Below, piece by piece: positions 8,183 to 16,033 of a stretch of 64,000 nt of DNA (position 1 is its first letter; every line of letters begins with the position of its first letter). Below the pieces are notes generated by a model. It was not told the DNA's origin. It did not search any database and saw nothing but the letters and a program-made list of their open reading frames with translations. Both the position numbers and the translations under genes were made by a program. Source of the DNA: Companilactobacillus baiquanensis (lineage in GTDB: Bacteria > Bacillota > Bacilli > Lactobacillales > Lactobacillaceae); the NCBI RefSeq assembly GCF_003946605.1, contig NZ_RHOQ01000003.1:124001-188000 (forward strand). The letters run 5' to 3'.

Positions 8183-8542
8183 CTAATTATCGTTTTCGTC
8201 TTCCACAATATGTTCTTTAGTTTGATTAAAGATAGTAATAATATGCTGATCACTAAGACGATAGTGAATATTACGACCTTTTCTCATGCTTGAAACTAGA
8301 TTTAGCTGCTTTAACAGGCTTAATTGGTGAGAAATAGATGACTGGCTCATCTCTAATGAGTCGGCAATTTCGCCAACACTTAGTGGTGTTTGTGACAGAG
8401 CCAATATGATCTTAACTCTGGTCATATCACCGAAAGCTTTGAAGACGTTGACCATGGCTTCTAGTTCGTCATTATTGGGGATTTCGTTATTCAAATTGTT
8501 TAGAGATTTTATGTGTTCTTTTTCAAAGTTGTTCTCTGTCAT
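8183..8542 (-). CDS. ArsR/SmtB-family metal-responsive repressor
   Basis: A 119-residue winged-helix repressor. The HTH is visible at residues 50-85 (LSVGEIADSLEMSQSSISHQLSLLKQL) with the wing SSMRKGRNIHYRLSD. The C-terminal helix carries DQHIITIFNQTKEH, with Asp and His spacing like the alpha-5 zinc site of SmtB/CzrA/CadC relatives; there is no N-terminal Cys-rich CadC arm. It is divergent from the zinc/cadmium ATPase gene and most likely releases that promoter on zinc or cadmium binding. Confidence 0.88.
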   Translation of the reverse strand: MTENNFEKEHIKSLNNLNNEIPNNDELEAMVNVFKAFGDMTRVKIILALSQTPLSVGEIADSLEMSQSSISHQLSLLKQLNLVSSMRKGRNIHYRLSDQHIITIFNQTKEHIVEDENDN

Positions 8543-8594
8543 AAAATCACCTTTCTTACTCTAGATGGTTGAAGTTTACCACAGAATATTATAT

Positions 8595-8644
8595 TATAAT
8601 TGATGTATGAATGATTGCTCATATATTCATGTAAACGCTTTACA
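8595..8644 (+). promoter_or_regulatory. Zinc ATPase promoter region: -10, operator and cre-like site
   Basis: A TATAAT box (8595-8600) is followed by an inverted repeat ATGAAT-12 nt-ATTCAT (8607-8630), the form expected for SmtB/CzrA-type operators. Immediately next is TGTAAACGCTTTACA (8630-8644), perfectly palindromic except for its centre and one base longer than a standard cre. No clear -35 was found. Assignment to the ArsR protein and to CcpA is inference. Confidence 0.5.
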
Positions 8645-8660
8645 CAAGGAGGATATTGCG

Positions 8661-10562
8661 ATGAAATTATACAAAGTCGAATCAGATTATCAAACTAACA
8701 AAAAAAATCATCGAGTTAAAAATGCTTTGACCAAAGAATCAAAGATGACGATTGCTAAGTTAGTCTTATCTGCAATTTTTTTGATACTCGCTATGAATGA
8801 TTCATTTGCTGATTCGGTTTCGATCGGACTTTATTTAATTGCTTTCGCTATCATCGGTGGAGAGATCGTTTTTAATGCTGTTAAGAATCTTTTTAAAGGA
8901 CAAGTCTTTGATGAGAATTTCTTAATGAGTATTGCCACCATAGGGGCATTGATCATTGGTCAATATCCTGAGGCTGTTGCTGTTATGTATTTTTACAAGG
9001 TAGGAGATCTTTTCGAGGATATTGCTGTTAACAGATCTAAACGTTCAATTTCAGCACTATTGTCGGTAAAACCTGAGTTTGCGACTATCAAAGATGGTGC
9101 TAAAACTTTGGTCGTTCGTCCTAACCAAGTTAAAATAGGTCAGATAATTTTAATTAAACCCGGAGAAAAAATTCCGCTTGACGGAAAAGTTATTTTGGGA
9201 CAATCAAGTGTTGATACATCAGCTTTAACTGGTGAATCAATGCCTCGTGAGATCACAATTGGCGATGATGCCTTGAGTGGTTCAATTAATCAAAGCGGCG
9301 TTCTTCAAGTTAAAGTCACCAAGATATATGATGACTCAACCGTCGCTAGAATCTTAGATTTAGTTCAAAATTCAAGTAAACGCAAGGCTAATACCGAAAA
9401 ATTCATTACTAGATTTGCTAAGATCTACACACCCATAGTTGTTGCTATGGCACTAGTTTTAGCTTTAGTACCACCATTAATGTTTCAAGGTGAATGGAAT
9501 GAGTGGGTATATCGTGCCTTAGTATTCCTAGTTATTTCTTGTCCTTGTGCGTTGGTTATTTCTGTTCCATTAAGTTTCTTTGGTGGAATTGGAGCTGCTT
9601 CAAAACAAGGTATTTTAGTAAAAGGTAGTAACTATTTGGAATCAATGAACAAGGTTAACACAATTGCTTTTGATAAGACAGGAACTTTAACTAAGGGACA
9701 ATTCTCAGTTACAAGTGTTAATCCTAAAAACATTTCAAAAGATGAGCTGTTAGAAATTGCTGCTACGATTGAAAGTAATTCTAATCATCCCATCGCTCAA
9801 TCAATCGTGACTGCTTTTGGTAAAGAAATCAAGTCACAAGTTAAAGATTATAAAGAGACTGCTGGATATGGTGTTAGCGGTGTAATTGAAGGTCAAATGA
9901 TCACTGCCGGTAATTTTAAAGCAATGCAGGCTAATGGAATCGATGTTGTTGAATCAAATGATGTTGGAACGATCGTATATATTAGTAGAAATAAACAATA
10001 TTTAGGTAATATAGTTATTGCTGACAGTCCTAAATCAGATGCTAAAGCAGCAATTGCTAGTTTGAAGAAGCGCGGCATTAAAACAGTCATGTTAACTGGT
10101 GATAATAAGGCAATCGGTGAAGATATTGGTGGTAAGTTAGGACTAGATGAAGTCTATACAGATTTATTGCCAGAGGATAAAGTAGATATTGTAAATAAAT
10201 TAATTGATAAAACTGATAACAAAGTTGCCTTTGTCGGTGATGGAATTAATGATACACCAGTTTTGACACAAGCCGACCTTGGTATTGCCATGGGTGGTTT
10301 AGGATCAGATGCGGCTGTTGATGCTGCTGATATGGTTATCATGAGTGATGAACCATCTAAAATATCTAAAGCAATGGATATAGCTAGAAAGACTAAAGAA
10401 ATTGTTATTGAAAATATTACTTTGGCCTTAGTAATAAAAGTTTTATTCCTATTACTGGGAGCCATCGGTATTGTCGGCATGTGGCAAGCGGTTTTTGCTG
10501 ATGTTGGAGTTACGATCATCGCTGTTTTGAATGCGGTCAGGTTACAGTTGAAAAAGTTCTAA
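8661..10562 (+). CDS. Zinc/cadmium/lead-exporting P1B-type ATPase
   Basis: A 633-residue heavy-metal ATPase that expels divalent cations across the membrane. Visible motifs: actuator TGESMP, membrane metal site SCPCALVIS, phosphorylation DKTGTLTKG, the SNHP nucleotide site, and GDGINDTPVL. The last helix contains FADVGVTIIAVLNA; this Asp-x-Gly with CPC is the P1B-2 (Zn/Cd/Pb) signature. There is no N-terminal CxxC heavy-metal domain; the N-terminus is a short Lys-rich tail. ATG 8661 was chosen for AAGGAGG 9 bases upstream; the upstream ATG at 8607 lies in the operator. Divergent from its ArsR regulator. Confidence 0.92.
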   Translation: MKLYKVESDYQTNKKNHRVKNALTKESKMTIAKLVLSAIFLILAMNDSFADSVSIGLYLIAFAIIGGEIVFNAVKNLFKGQVFDENFLMSIATIGALIIGQYPEAVAVMYFYKVGDLFEDIAVNRSKRSISALLSVKPEFATIKDGAKTLVVRPNQVKIGQIILIKPGEKIPLDGKVILGQSSVDTSALTGESMPREITIGDDALSGSINQSGVLQVKVTKIYDDSTVARILDLVQNSSKRKANTEKFITRFAKIYTPIVVAMALVLALVPPLMFQGEWNEWVYRALVFLVISCPCALVISVPLSFFGGIGAASKQGILVKGSNYLESMNKVNTIAFDKTGTLTKGQFSVTSVNPKNISKDELLEIAATIESNSNHPIAQSIVTAFGKEIKSQVKDYKETAGYGVSGVIEGQMITAGNFKAMQANGIDVVESNDVGTIVYISRNKQYLGNIVIADSPKSDAKAAIASLKKRGIKTVMLTGDNKAIGEDIGGKLGLDEVYTDLLPEDKVDIVNKLIDKTDNKVAFVGDGINDTPVLTQADLGIAMGGLGSDAAVDAADMVIMSDEPSKISKAMDIARKTKEIVIENITLALVIKVLFLLLGAIGIVGMWQAVFADVGVTIIAVLNAVRLQLKKF

Positions 10563-10609
10563 ATTCAAAAATATTTGAAAAAGCCCAACCAAGAAGAGTA
10601 TAGTGTTAA

Positions 10610-10623
10610 TGTAATCGTTTACA
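10610..10623 (+). promoter_or_regulatory. Perfect cre site before a 55-aa gene
   Basis: TGTAATCGTTTACA matches TGWAANCGNTNWCA at all 14 positions. It lies 37 bp upstream of the small gene's start, about 50 bp after the ATPase stop codon. Confidence 0.65.
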
Positions 10624-10659
10624 ATGTGGTGTGCAAACTGTTTTAGGTGGGTGATTACC

Positions 10660-10827
10660 GTGTCCAATAATAAAAATCAAAAGGATTTAAATTCACTCTT
10701 AGAATGCAAGTCGATCGATGGCTTGAATAAGTCTATTGACCATTTATTGGAACAAAATAACATTGACGATATACTTTTAGATAGTTTAATTCAAAAAGTT
10801 GAAGTTCTAAGAGATAAGAGCTCGTAA
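10660..10827 (+). CDS. Small hypothetical protein, 55 aa, under a cre site
   Basis: Not recognised. A GTG start at 10660 is preceded by AGGTGG at 9 bases, giving a 55-residue hydrophilic, acidic, probably helical protein (NSLLECKSIDGLNKSIDHLL...) with one Cys, and no signal peptide or membrane segment. It has its own cre upstream and a strong terminator that begins in its stop codon, which supports a real one-gene unit. Longer versions starting at 10624 or 10651 overlap the cre or lack a ribosome site. Function unknown. Confidence 0.6.
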   Translation: MSNNKNQKDLNSLLECKSIDGLNKSIDHLLEQNNIDDILLDSLIQKVEVLRDKSS

Positions 10828-10846
10828 GCTACGAGCTCTTTTTTTT
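10817..10846 (+). terminator. Terminator of the 55-aa gene
   Basis: AGAGCTCGTA-AGC-TACGAGCTCT, a perfect 10-bp stem, followed by eight T residues. Confidence 0.9.
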
Positions 10847-10912
10847 GTTGCTTGTGAAATCGGATACACTATTAAATTTGAAATTAACCCTTAATTTCAC
10901 TACCACCAAAGT

Positions 10913-10933
10913 AGTAAACTTATATTGTTTACT
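10913..10933. promoter_or_regulatory. Inverted repeat upstream of the EamA transporter
   Basis: AGTAAAC-TTATATT-GTTTACT is a perfect 7-7-7 inverted repeat about 30 bp before the start codon. The position fits an operator; the binding protein is unknown. Confidence 0.4.
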
Positions 10934-10963
10934 TACTAAAATTTAGGGGATGTACTTAAAGTT

Positions 10964-11926
10964 TTGAAGATAAAATCTATTCTATATATAATCATACCGA
11001 TGTTTTTGTTCAGTTCGATGGAAATTGCCTTGAAGATAGCCGGAGGACAATTTAATCCGGTTGAATTAAATTTCATTCGTTTCTTGATCGGTGGTTTAGC
11101 ACTTTTACCATTTGCTATCATGCATTTGCGACAAAATCATATTAAGCTGTCAACAAGGGATCTATTACTTTGTGCACTGACGGGATTTGTCATTGTTGTT
11201 GTCAGTATGACGCTTTATCAATTATCGATCCAAATTTCTAAAGCATCAGTCATTGCGATTATCTTGAGTGCTAATCCAATTTTTGGCTTGATGATCGGAT
11301 TTATTTTTCTCCGCGAAAAACTTACTCGTACTAATACGTTTGCATTGGTCTTAACTTTGATTGGATTATTAGTTATTATTAATCCTTTCAATTTAAGTAA
11401 ACCAACAGGAATTATTTTGGGACTACTTTCTTCTATTATTTTTGGATTATATGGCGTTATGTCCAGAATTTACGGGGGTAAAATTGGTATCAATGGTTTG
11501 TCGATGACCTGTCTAGCATTTTTATTTGGTGCGGGTGAGTTGGCTATCTTGATGGGCTTGACACATACTAGTTTAGTTAATAATCTACCTGCTCGTTATA
11601 GTGAATTTGTTAATGTTCCCTTCTTTAAAGGACTTACTTGGCAAACATTGCCATTAATTTTATATATATCAATACTTGTGACAGGGGTAGCGTTTGGACT
11701 TTATTTCTTGTCAATGGAAAAAGTTGGTATTGTTCAAGCTTCACTGATCTTTTTGATTAAGCCAGCTTTAGCACCTGTCTTGTCATTATTTATTTTAGGC
11801 GAGGCTATAAATGGTCGAACAATCGTCGGAATCGTTATTATTTTAGCCGGTTCAGCTATTACACTTGTTGGTGAAGATATTGCTTACCGTGTTATTGCCT
11901 TGGTTAAACGAACTACCAATGGTTAA
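10964..11926 (+). CDS. EamA/DMT-superfamily transporter
   Basis: A 320-residue membrane protein with about ten spans arranged as two EamA repeats (roughly residues 5-140 and 150-300), typical of drug/metabolite transporters such as RhaT/YdcZ/PecM relatives. The second repeat ends with the usual FLIKPALAPVLSLFILGEAINGR block. The start is TTG at 10964 with AGGGGA upstream at a rather long spacing, so a later start is possible. It is monocistronic and followed by an imperfect hairpin at 11935-11978. Substrate unknown; metabolite or amino-acid export is common in this family. Confidence 0.8.
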   Translation: MKIKSILYIIIPMFLFSSMEIALKIAGGQFNPVELNFIRFLIGGLALLPFAIMHLRQNHIKLSTRDLLLCALTGFVIVVVSMTLYQLSIQISKASVIAIILSANPIFGLMIGFIFLREKLTRTNTFALVLTLIGLLVIINPFNLSKPTGIILGLLSSIIFGLYGVMSRIYGGKIGINGLSMTCLAFLFGAGELAILMGLTHTSLVNNLPARYSEFVNVPFFKGLTWQTLPLILYISILVTGVAFGLYFLSMEKVGIVQASLIFLIKPALAPVLSLFILGEAINGRTIVGIVIILAGSAITLVGEDIAYRVIALVKRTTNG

Positions 11927-11934
11927 AAATGAGT

Positions 11935-11980
11935 ATCTGTTAGAAACTGATCTATAAAAGTTTCTGATGGATACTTTTTT
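11935..11980 (+). terminator. Imperfect hairpin terminator after the EamA gene
   Basis: AGTATCTGTTAGAAACT and AGTTTCTGATGGATACT pair with two mismatched positions, followed by a T-run. Confidence 0.65.
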
Positions 11981-12083
11981 TATTATTAAAAAACTAGTTG
12001 CTTTAGTAATACTTCTTTCTTTAAGATTGAAGTATTATGATTCAAAAATTATACTAACTTTAATGAAAACGAGGTGATGTTCA

Positions 12084-12845
12084 ATGAGTGACAATGATGA
12101 GAATATTAATGAGGTAGTTGACACTTGTCTTTTGGCAGGACGATTGATGATCGAAGGCGGTTCTGAAATGTATCGTGTTGAAGATACTGTTAGAAGAATT
12201 GCTTATAATTCTGGTCAAAAAAATAGTGCTTCATTTACTACTTTAACCGGTGTCATGATGAGTATCAGGGGAAAGTCAGTGACACAATTCAGGTCGGTGA
12301 ATCATCGTGGGATCGATATGGAAAAGGTCGATCGAGTTAATACACTGTCTCGGCGATATGGAAATAAGGAATTGACGTTAAGTCAATTAAGATCTGAATT
12401 GGATAAATTAGATAAAAATTTACCAACTTATCCTATGTGGATGCAGTTATTGGGAGCATTTTTAGTAAGTACCACTATGATGATCGTTTTCACGCAACAA
12501 TACGACTGGTTTGATATACCTTTAGCGGGCGTAACTGGAACTATTGGTTATTTAGTCGCATTTTATGTTACAAGAACGACCTCGATTCGTTTTATCAGTG
12601 ATTTCTTGGGATCATTTATCTTGGGAGCTTTAGCGATGTTAGGAGTTCACTTTGGATTAGGACATAATTTGAACAGTATCCTTATTGGTGCGGTCATGCC
12701 ATTAGTACCTGGTGTGGCGATCACAAATGCCTTACGTGATATGTTGGCGGGACATTTATTATCTGGTCTAGAACGGGCATTAGAGGCTGGAATGAGTGCA
12801 TGTGCAATTTCAGTCGGTATTGCAGTTTTATTCAGGTACTTTTAG
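12084..12845 (+). CDS. Threonine/serine exporter, N-terminal (ThrE-like) subunit
   Basis: A 253-residue protein of the ThrE/DUF1212 family. Residues 1-115 are the conserved cytoplasmic part (LLAGRLMIEGGSEMYRVEDTV, then SIRGKSVTQFRSV and RVNTLSRR); the rest contains about five membrane spans with PLVPGVAITNALRDML. In actinobacteria both parts form one exporter protein; in Firmicutes they are two genes, as here. Start 12084 has AGGTGA upstream. The partner gene begins 9 bp downstream. Confidence 0.88.
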   Translation: MSDNDENINEVVDTCLLAGRLMIEGGSEMYRVEDTVRRIAYNSGQKNSASFTTLTGVMMSIRGKSVTQFRSVNHRGIDMEKVDRVNTLSRRYGNKELTLSQLRSELDKLDKNLPTYPMWMQLLGAFLVSTTMMIVFTQQYDWFDIPLAGVTGTIGYLVAFYVTRTTSIRFISDFLGSFILGALAMLGVHFGLGHNLNSILIGAVMPLVPGVAITNALRDMLAGHLLSGLERALEAGMSACAISVGIAVLFRYF

Positions 12846-12854
12846 GAGGTTATT

Positions 12855-13304
12855 ATGAGCTATTTTTTAAAATTAATAATTCAAGTCGTACTTAGCTATA
12901 TTGGTACCGCCGGATTTGGTTTGATAATAAATATTCCTAAAAGAGCTTTGAATCTCGCCGGCTGGTCAGGTGCGATAGGTTGGTTAACGTATTGGGTTTT
13001 ATTTGAAGCGGGTTCTGGCAGGATGTTTTCCAATCTGGTTGCAGGTATAAGTGTTGGTATTTGTGGAATTATTTTTTCGCATGTTAAAAGAATGCCGGTC
13101 ATCTTGTTTAATATTCCGGGATTAGTTCCATTGGTGCCTGGAGCAACAGCCTATCAAGCTGTCAGTAGTTTAGTGCTTGGTAATTTTGATCAGGCGATAG
13201 CTTTGGGAGTTAAAGTATCGATGGTGGCAGGATCCATTGCCACTGGCTTTATGATTGCGCAAATAATAGGAGAATGGTATTACAAAACTCAATTGAAATT
13301 ATAG
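12855..13304 (+). CDS. Threonine/serine exporter, C-terminal (ThrE_2-like) subunit
   Basis: A 149-residue four-to-five-span protein of the DUF3815/ThrE_2 family, with the conserved NIPGLVPLVPGATAYQAVSSLVLGNF block that mirrors the PLVPG motif of the preceding gene. It starts 9 bp after that gene with AGGAGG in between, so the two are co-translated halves of a single amino-acid exporter. The two genes downstream follow within a few bases but are unrelated in function. Confidence 0.88.
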   Translation: MSYFLKLIIQVVLSYIGTAGFGLIINIPKRALNLAGWSGAIGWLTYWVLFEAGSGRMFSNLVAGISVGICGIIFSHVKRMPVILFNIPGLVPLVPGATAYQAVSSLVLGNFDQAIALGVKVSMVAGSIATGFMIAQIIGEWYYKTQLKL

Positions 13305-13310
13305 GGAGAT

Positions 13311-13943
13311 ATGGGGATGAATTTTATATTAAAGTTGGCAGAAATAATTTTTATTATTTTGACGATCTACTATGGGGTAAAGTTTTTTCGCTCTAAAAAC
13401 AGGCGTGGGCAGGGTATTAAGAAAAGGTTTTTAACTAGTTTGTTTGTATTTGTATTACTATTCTTATTTGGTAATCAGTCTAAAGAAGTTAAGTCATCCA
13501 CTACAGATAATGTAAAAATTGTTAAAAAATATGTAGGTAAAGACAAATATAAGATTGCTAAAAAAGAACATTTAGCACTACTTGCCAAAAAGGCTAAATT
13601 AACTAAACAGGCTGATGACACTCAGGATAAAAAAGACGATTTAGTCGCAAAAAAAGATAAAGAAAAAGAAGATGCGGGTAGAGAACAGGCTCAACAAGCA
13701 CAACAAGCAGAACAAAATCAAGCCCAAGCATCACAGCAAAAACCAGAATCAAAACCAGAGCCAAGCCCAGCTAGTAAAGGTGATATGAATACCGCTAGTT
13801 CCGGTCAAATTGTAGGTAATAAGAATTCACACATTTATCACGTTCCCGGACAAAGGGGCTACAATATGAATTCTTCAAATGCAGTTTATTTTCAATCGGA
13901 ACAAGAAGCAATTGCGGCTGGATATAGAAAGGCGAAGGTATAG
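13311..13943 (+). CDS. Membrane-anchored protein with nuclease-associated C-terminal domain
   Basis: A 210-residue protein with an N-terminal span (residues 1-22), a second span near 40-58, a long Lys-, Asp- and Gln-rich linker (about 85-150, QAQQAQQAEQNQ) and a C-terminal 40-residue module: GNKNSHIYHVPGQRGYNM...VYFQSEQEAIAAGYRKAKV. That module resembles the small domain often fused to, or encoded beside, secreted nucleases of lactobacilli (related to the Ada metal-binding fold). It lies 2 bp before a nuclease lipoprotein gene. Role inferred: surface-held partner of the nuclease. Start could be ATG 13311 or 13317. Confidence 0.7.
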   Translation: MGMNFILKLAEIIFIILTIYYGVKFFRSKNRRGQGIKKRFLTSLFVFVLLFLFGNQSKEVKSSTTDNVKIVKKYVGKDKYKIAKKEHLALLAKKAKLTKQADDTQDKKDDLVAKKDKEKEDAGREQAQQAQQAEQNQAQASQQKPESKPEPSPASKGDMNTASSGQIVGNKNSHIYHVPGQRGYNMNSSNAVYFQSEQEAIAAGYRKAKV

Positions 13944-13945
13944 TT

Positions 13946-14785
13946 ATGAAGAAATCATTTAATATATTTATCGTATTTTTAGCCTTATTTACTTTAGCCG
14001 GATGCAGTAGCTCTCAAACTGAATCGGCATCTAAAACTAAGATAGTTAAAAACTATTCATATCAGAAAAAAGCTGCCAAATTAAACAAGCAAAATGATGA
14101 ACTAAAATCAGATATTAAAGATCTTCAAAATAAAATTACGAAGGATCAAGACTATTTAGCAGAAAATGATCAAGGAACTTTTAGCAATAATAGTTCTGAT
14201 ACAGCTAAAACTAATCTAGCAAATCTTGATTACACTGGAACACAAGAGATCATTGTAAATAATAATCAACCGGAATTTTCTGATCAGGATAAATCAACTA
14301 GTCAAGGTGCTTGGCAGACGTATGGAGATTTAGACAATTTGAATCGTGCCACAGCAGCCAATGCACTATTAAATTCTTCACTGATGCCGACCGCAAAAAG
14401 GACTGGTCTAACTTGGAATCCAACCGGGTGGCATAATAAGAAAATCAGTTCAGGATGGCTTTACAATCGTAGTCATTTGATCGGGTATCAGTTAACAGGC
14501 CAAAATAATAATCCTAAAAATCTTATGACTGGAACTCGTTCTTTGAATAGTCCAGAGATGCAGGCACATGAAATGGATATTGCTTATTATTTAAAACAAA
14601 GTAGTAGCCATTTTGTTAGATATCGTGTCACACCCATTTTTCGGGGAGACGAATTATTAGCACGCGGAGTACAAATGGAAGCACAGTCGATCGGTGATAA
14701 TTCTATTCAATTTAACGTTTATATTTTCAACGTGCAATCAGGTGTAACTTTGAATTACAATGACGGAACTAGCCAAGTTGGTTAA
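13946..14785 (+). CDS. DNA/RNA non-specific endonuclease, lipoprotein
   Basis: A 279-residue secreted nuclease of the EndA/NucA beta-beta-alpha-metal family. Residues 1-20 are a signal peptide ending in lipobox LAGC, so the mature protein should be lipid-anchored outside the membrane. A coiled-coil-like Lys/Asn/Asp-rich stretch spans residues 40-75. The catalytic region reads GWLYNRSHLIGYQLTGQ, with NRSH replacing the DRGH motif (His kept), followed by NPKNLMTGTRSLN with the metal Asn. It follows its putative partner by 2 bp. Likely role: degrading extracellular DNA for nutrients, or processing DNA at the surface. Confidence 0.88.
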   Translation: MKKSFNIFIVFLALFTLAGCSSSQTESASKTKIVKNYSYQKKAAKLNKQNDELKSDIKDLQNKITKDQDYLAENDQGTFSNNSSDTAKTNLANLDYTGTQEIIVNNNQPEFSDQDKSTSQGAWQTYGDLDNLNRATAANALLNSSLMPTAKRTGLTWNPTGWHNKKISSGWLYNRSHLIGYQLTGQNNNPKNLMTGTRSLNSPEMQAHEMDIAYYLKQSSSHFVRYRVTPIFRGDELLARGVQMEAQSIGDNSIQFNVYIFNVQSGVTLNYNDGTSQVG

Positions 14786-14819
14786 ATAAGAGCATCTGAG
14801 ACAAAACTATTTTGTCTCG

Positions 14820-14912
14820 AAATATACAGCATAAACGTGCAACACAACATAGCTTTTTCCGCTTAAACTAAACAAGCCCAGCAATCCACTTGGATTGCTG
14901 GGCTTGTTTACC
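14820..14912. repeat. Intergenic repeat with 19-bp perfect hairpin, copy 2
   Basis: Positions 14869-14887 and 14892-14910 form a perfect 19-bp stem with loop ACTT and apex AATCC...GGATT. Upstream, ATACAGCATAAACGT and ACATAGCTTTTTCCGCTTAAA match the copy at 4478-4525. It lies between the convergent nuclease and hydrolase genes and probably ends transcription from both sides. Confidence 0.75.
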
Positions 14913-16028
14913 TTAAATTACTTGTCGATTTGCCTTAACAACGGCGACAAGACCTTTATCTATTAGATTTCGTTCGATAAATCGGGCAATTTTTTTACCA
15001 CCACATTTAGATGTATGGATATGATCGCCACTATCAAATTCATAGGCCAACCTAGTTTGCGAAGCGTCGCTAACGAAAGGAGCTAGATCAACGGCATAAG
15101 GAAATGATTGAATAATATATTTATTAAACTCTTGTCGAATAACTTCTTTTTTAGGATTCCAAGCATAAATACCATTATTGATATTACCTCTAAACGGGGT
15201 AACCGTCATTGGAACAAAGATAATGTTATTTTGCGAACATTTTAGATTTAACTCGTTGATCCCAGCGATTAATTCTTTACTGGTAGGAAGTTCACTAATA
15301 GGACTACCTGCACCGGGATGTAGTAAGTCATTAACACCTTCCATAAAAATGACGATGTCAGGTTGAAAATCCATTAACATTTCATCAAATCTATCAACAC
15401 CAGCCGGTCCAAAGCTTTGAACCCATTGGGATTTGCCACTACCTGGTCTTAATAAACGATTACCTGAAATACCATAGTTTGCGGTCACGATTCGATTGAT
15501 ATAAGTTAATTCCTTCGAAAGTGGGGCGCTGAAGAATCCTTGGTTAGTTAAAGAGTCTCCGAAAAAGGCAATCTTAATGGGTTTTTTTTGGACCTGGGCT
15601 TGGACTGCTGATATGCCAAAGAAGAAGCCGTCGTTTCGATTACTAAAATTTTTAACTTTAGTAAATGATTCTGATAAATTTGATCCCAGTGAATGGATAG
15701 TTTTGTTGGGAGAATAAATGTTAATTGTTAAATAGTCATTTGCCTTGATGTCAATATTTAGCCAATCTGTCCATTGCGTAGTTTTTGGTGCTATTTCAAA
15801 ATTACTTTGACCATTAACTGTAACCACCATTGGTTTATGTCCAGGCTTATTTAAAGTTAACTTTGTGATTTTTAAAGGAACGTTGTCATAAAGGTTATTT
15901 ATCAATAAACGAATTTCTTTAGTGGCTAAAGGTTTAAAAATAGTGATCTCTTGATGTCCTGATTCATTGATATTATAAATATTATGGTAATCCGAGAATT
16001 CCTGTAACCATGTGTCAGTAGTAATCAT
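14913..16028 (-). CDS. SGNH/GDSL-family hydrolase (esterase-like)
   Basis: A 371-residue cytoplasmic protein. Residues 1-140 form an N-terminal beta-rich domain of the type found before many carbohydrate esterases; from about residue 150 comes the SGNH fold: block I IAFFGDSLTNQG (Ser nucleophile), block II NYGISGNRLL (Gly), block III MEGVNDLLHPG (Asn) and block V SGDHIHTSKCGG (catalytic Asp-His). It starts 5 bp after the PTS gene; ATG 16028 has AAAGGTG upstream at 6 bases, better than GTG 16037, which overlaps the upstream stop. Probably deacylates the sugar imported by the PTS; the exact ester is unknown. Confidence 0.85.
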   Translation of the reverse strand: MITTDTWLQEFSDYHNIYNINESGHQEITIFKPLATKEIRLLINNLYDNVPLKITKLTLNKPGHKPMVVTVNGQSNFEIAPKTTQWTDWLNIDIKANDYLTINIYSPNKTIHSLGSNLSESFTKVKNFSNRNDGFFFGISAVQAQVQKKPIKIAFFGDSLTNQGFFSAPLSKELTYINRIVTANYGISGNRLLRPGSGKSQWVQSFGPAGVDRFDEMLMDFQPDIVIFMEGVNDLLHPGAGSPISELPTSKELIAGINELNLKCSQNNIIFVPMTVTPFRGNINNGIYAWNPKKEVIRQEFNKYIIQSFPYAVDLAPFVSDASQTRLAYEFDSGDHIHTSKCGGKKIARFIERNLIDKGLVAVVKANRQVI

Positions 16029-16033
16029 AATTA

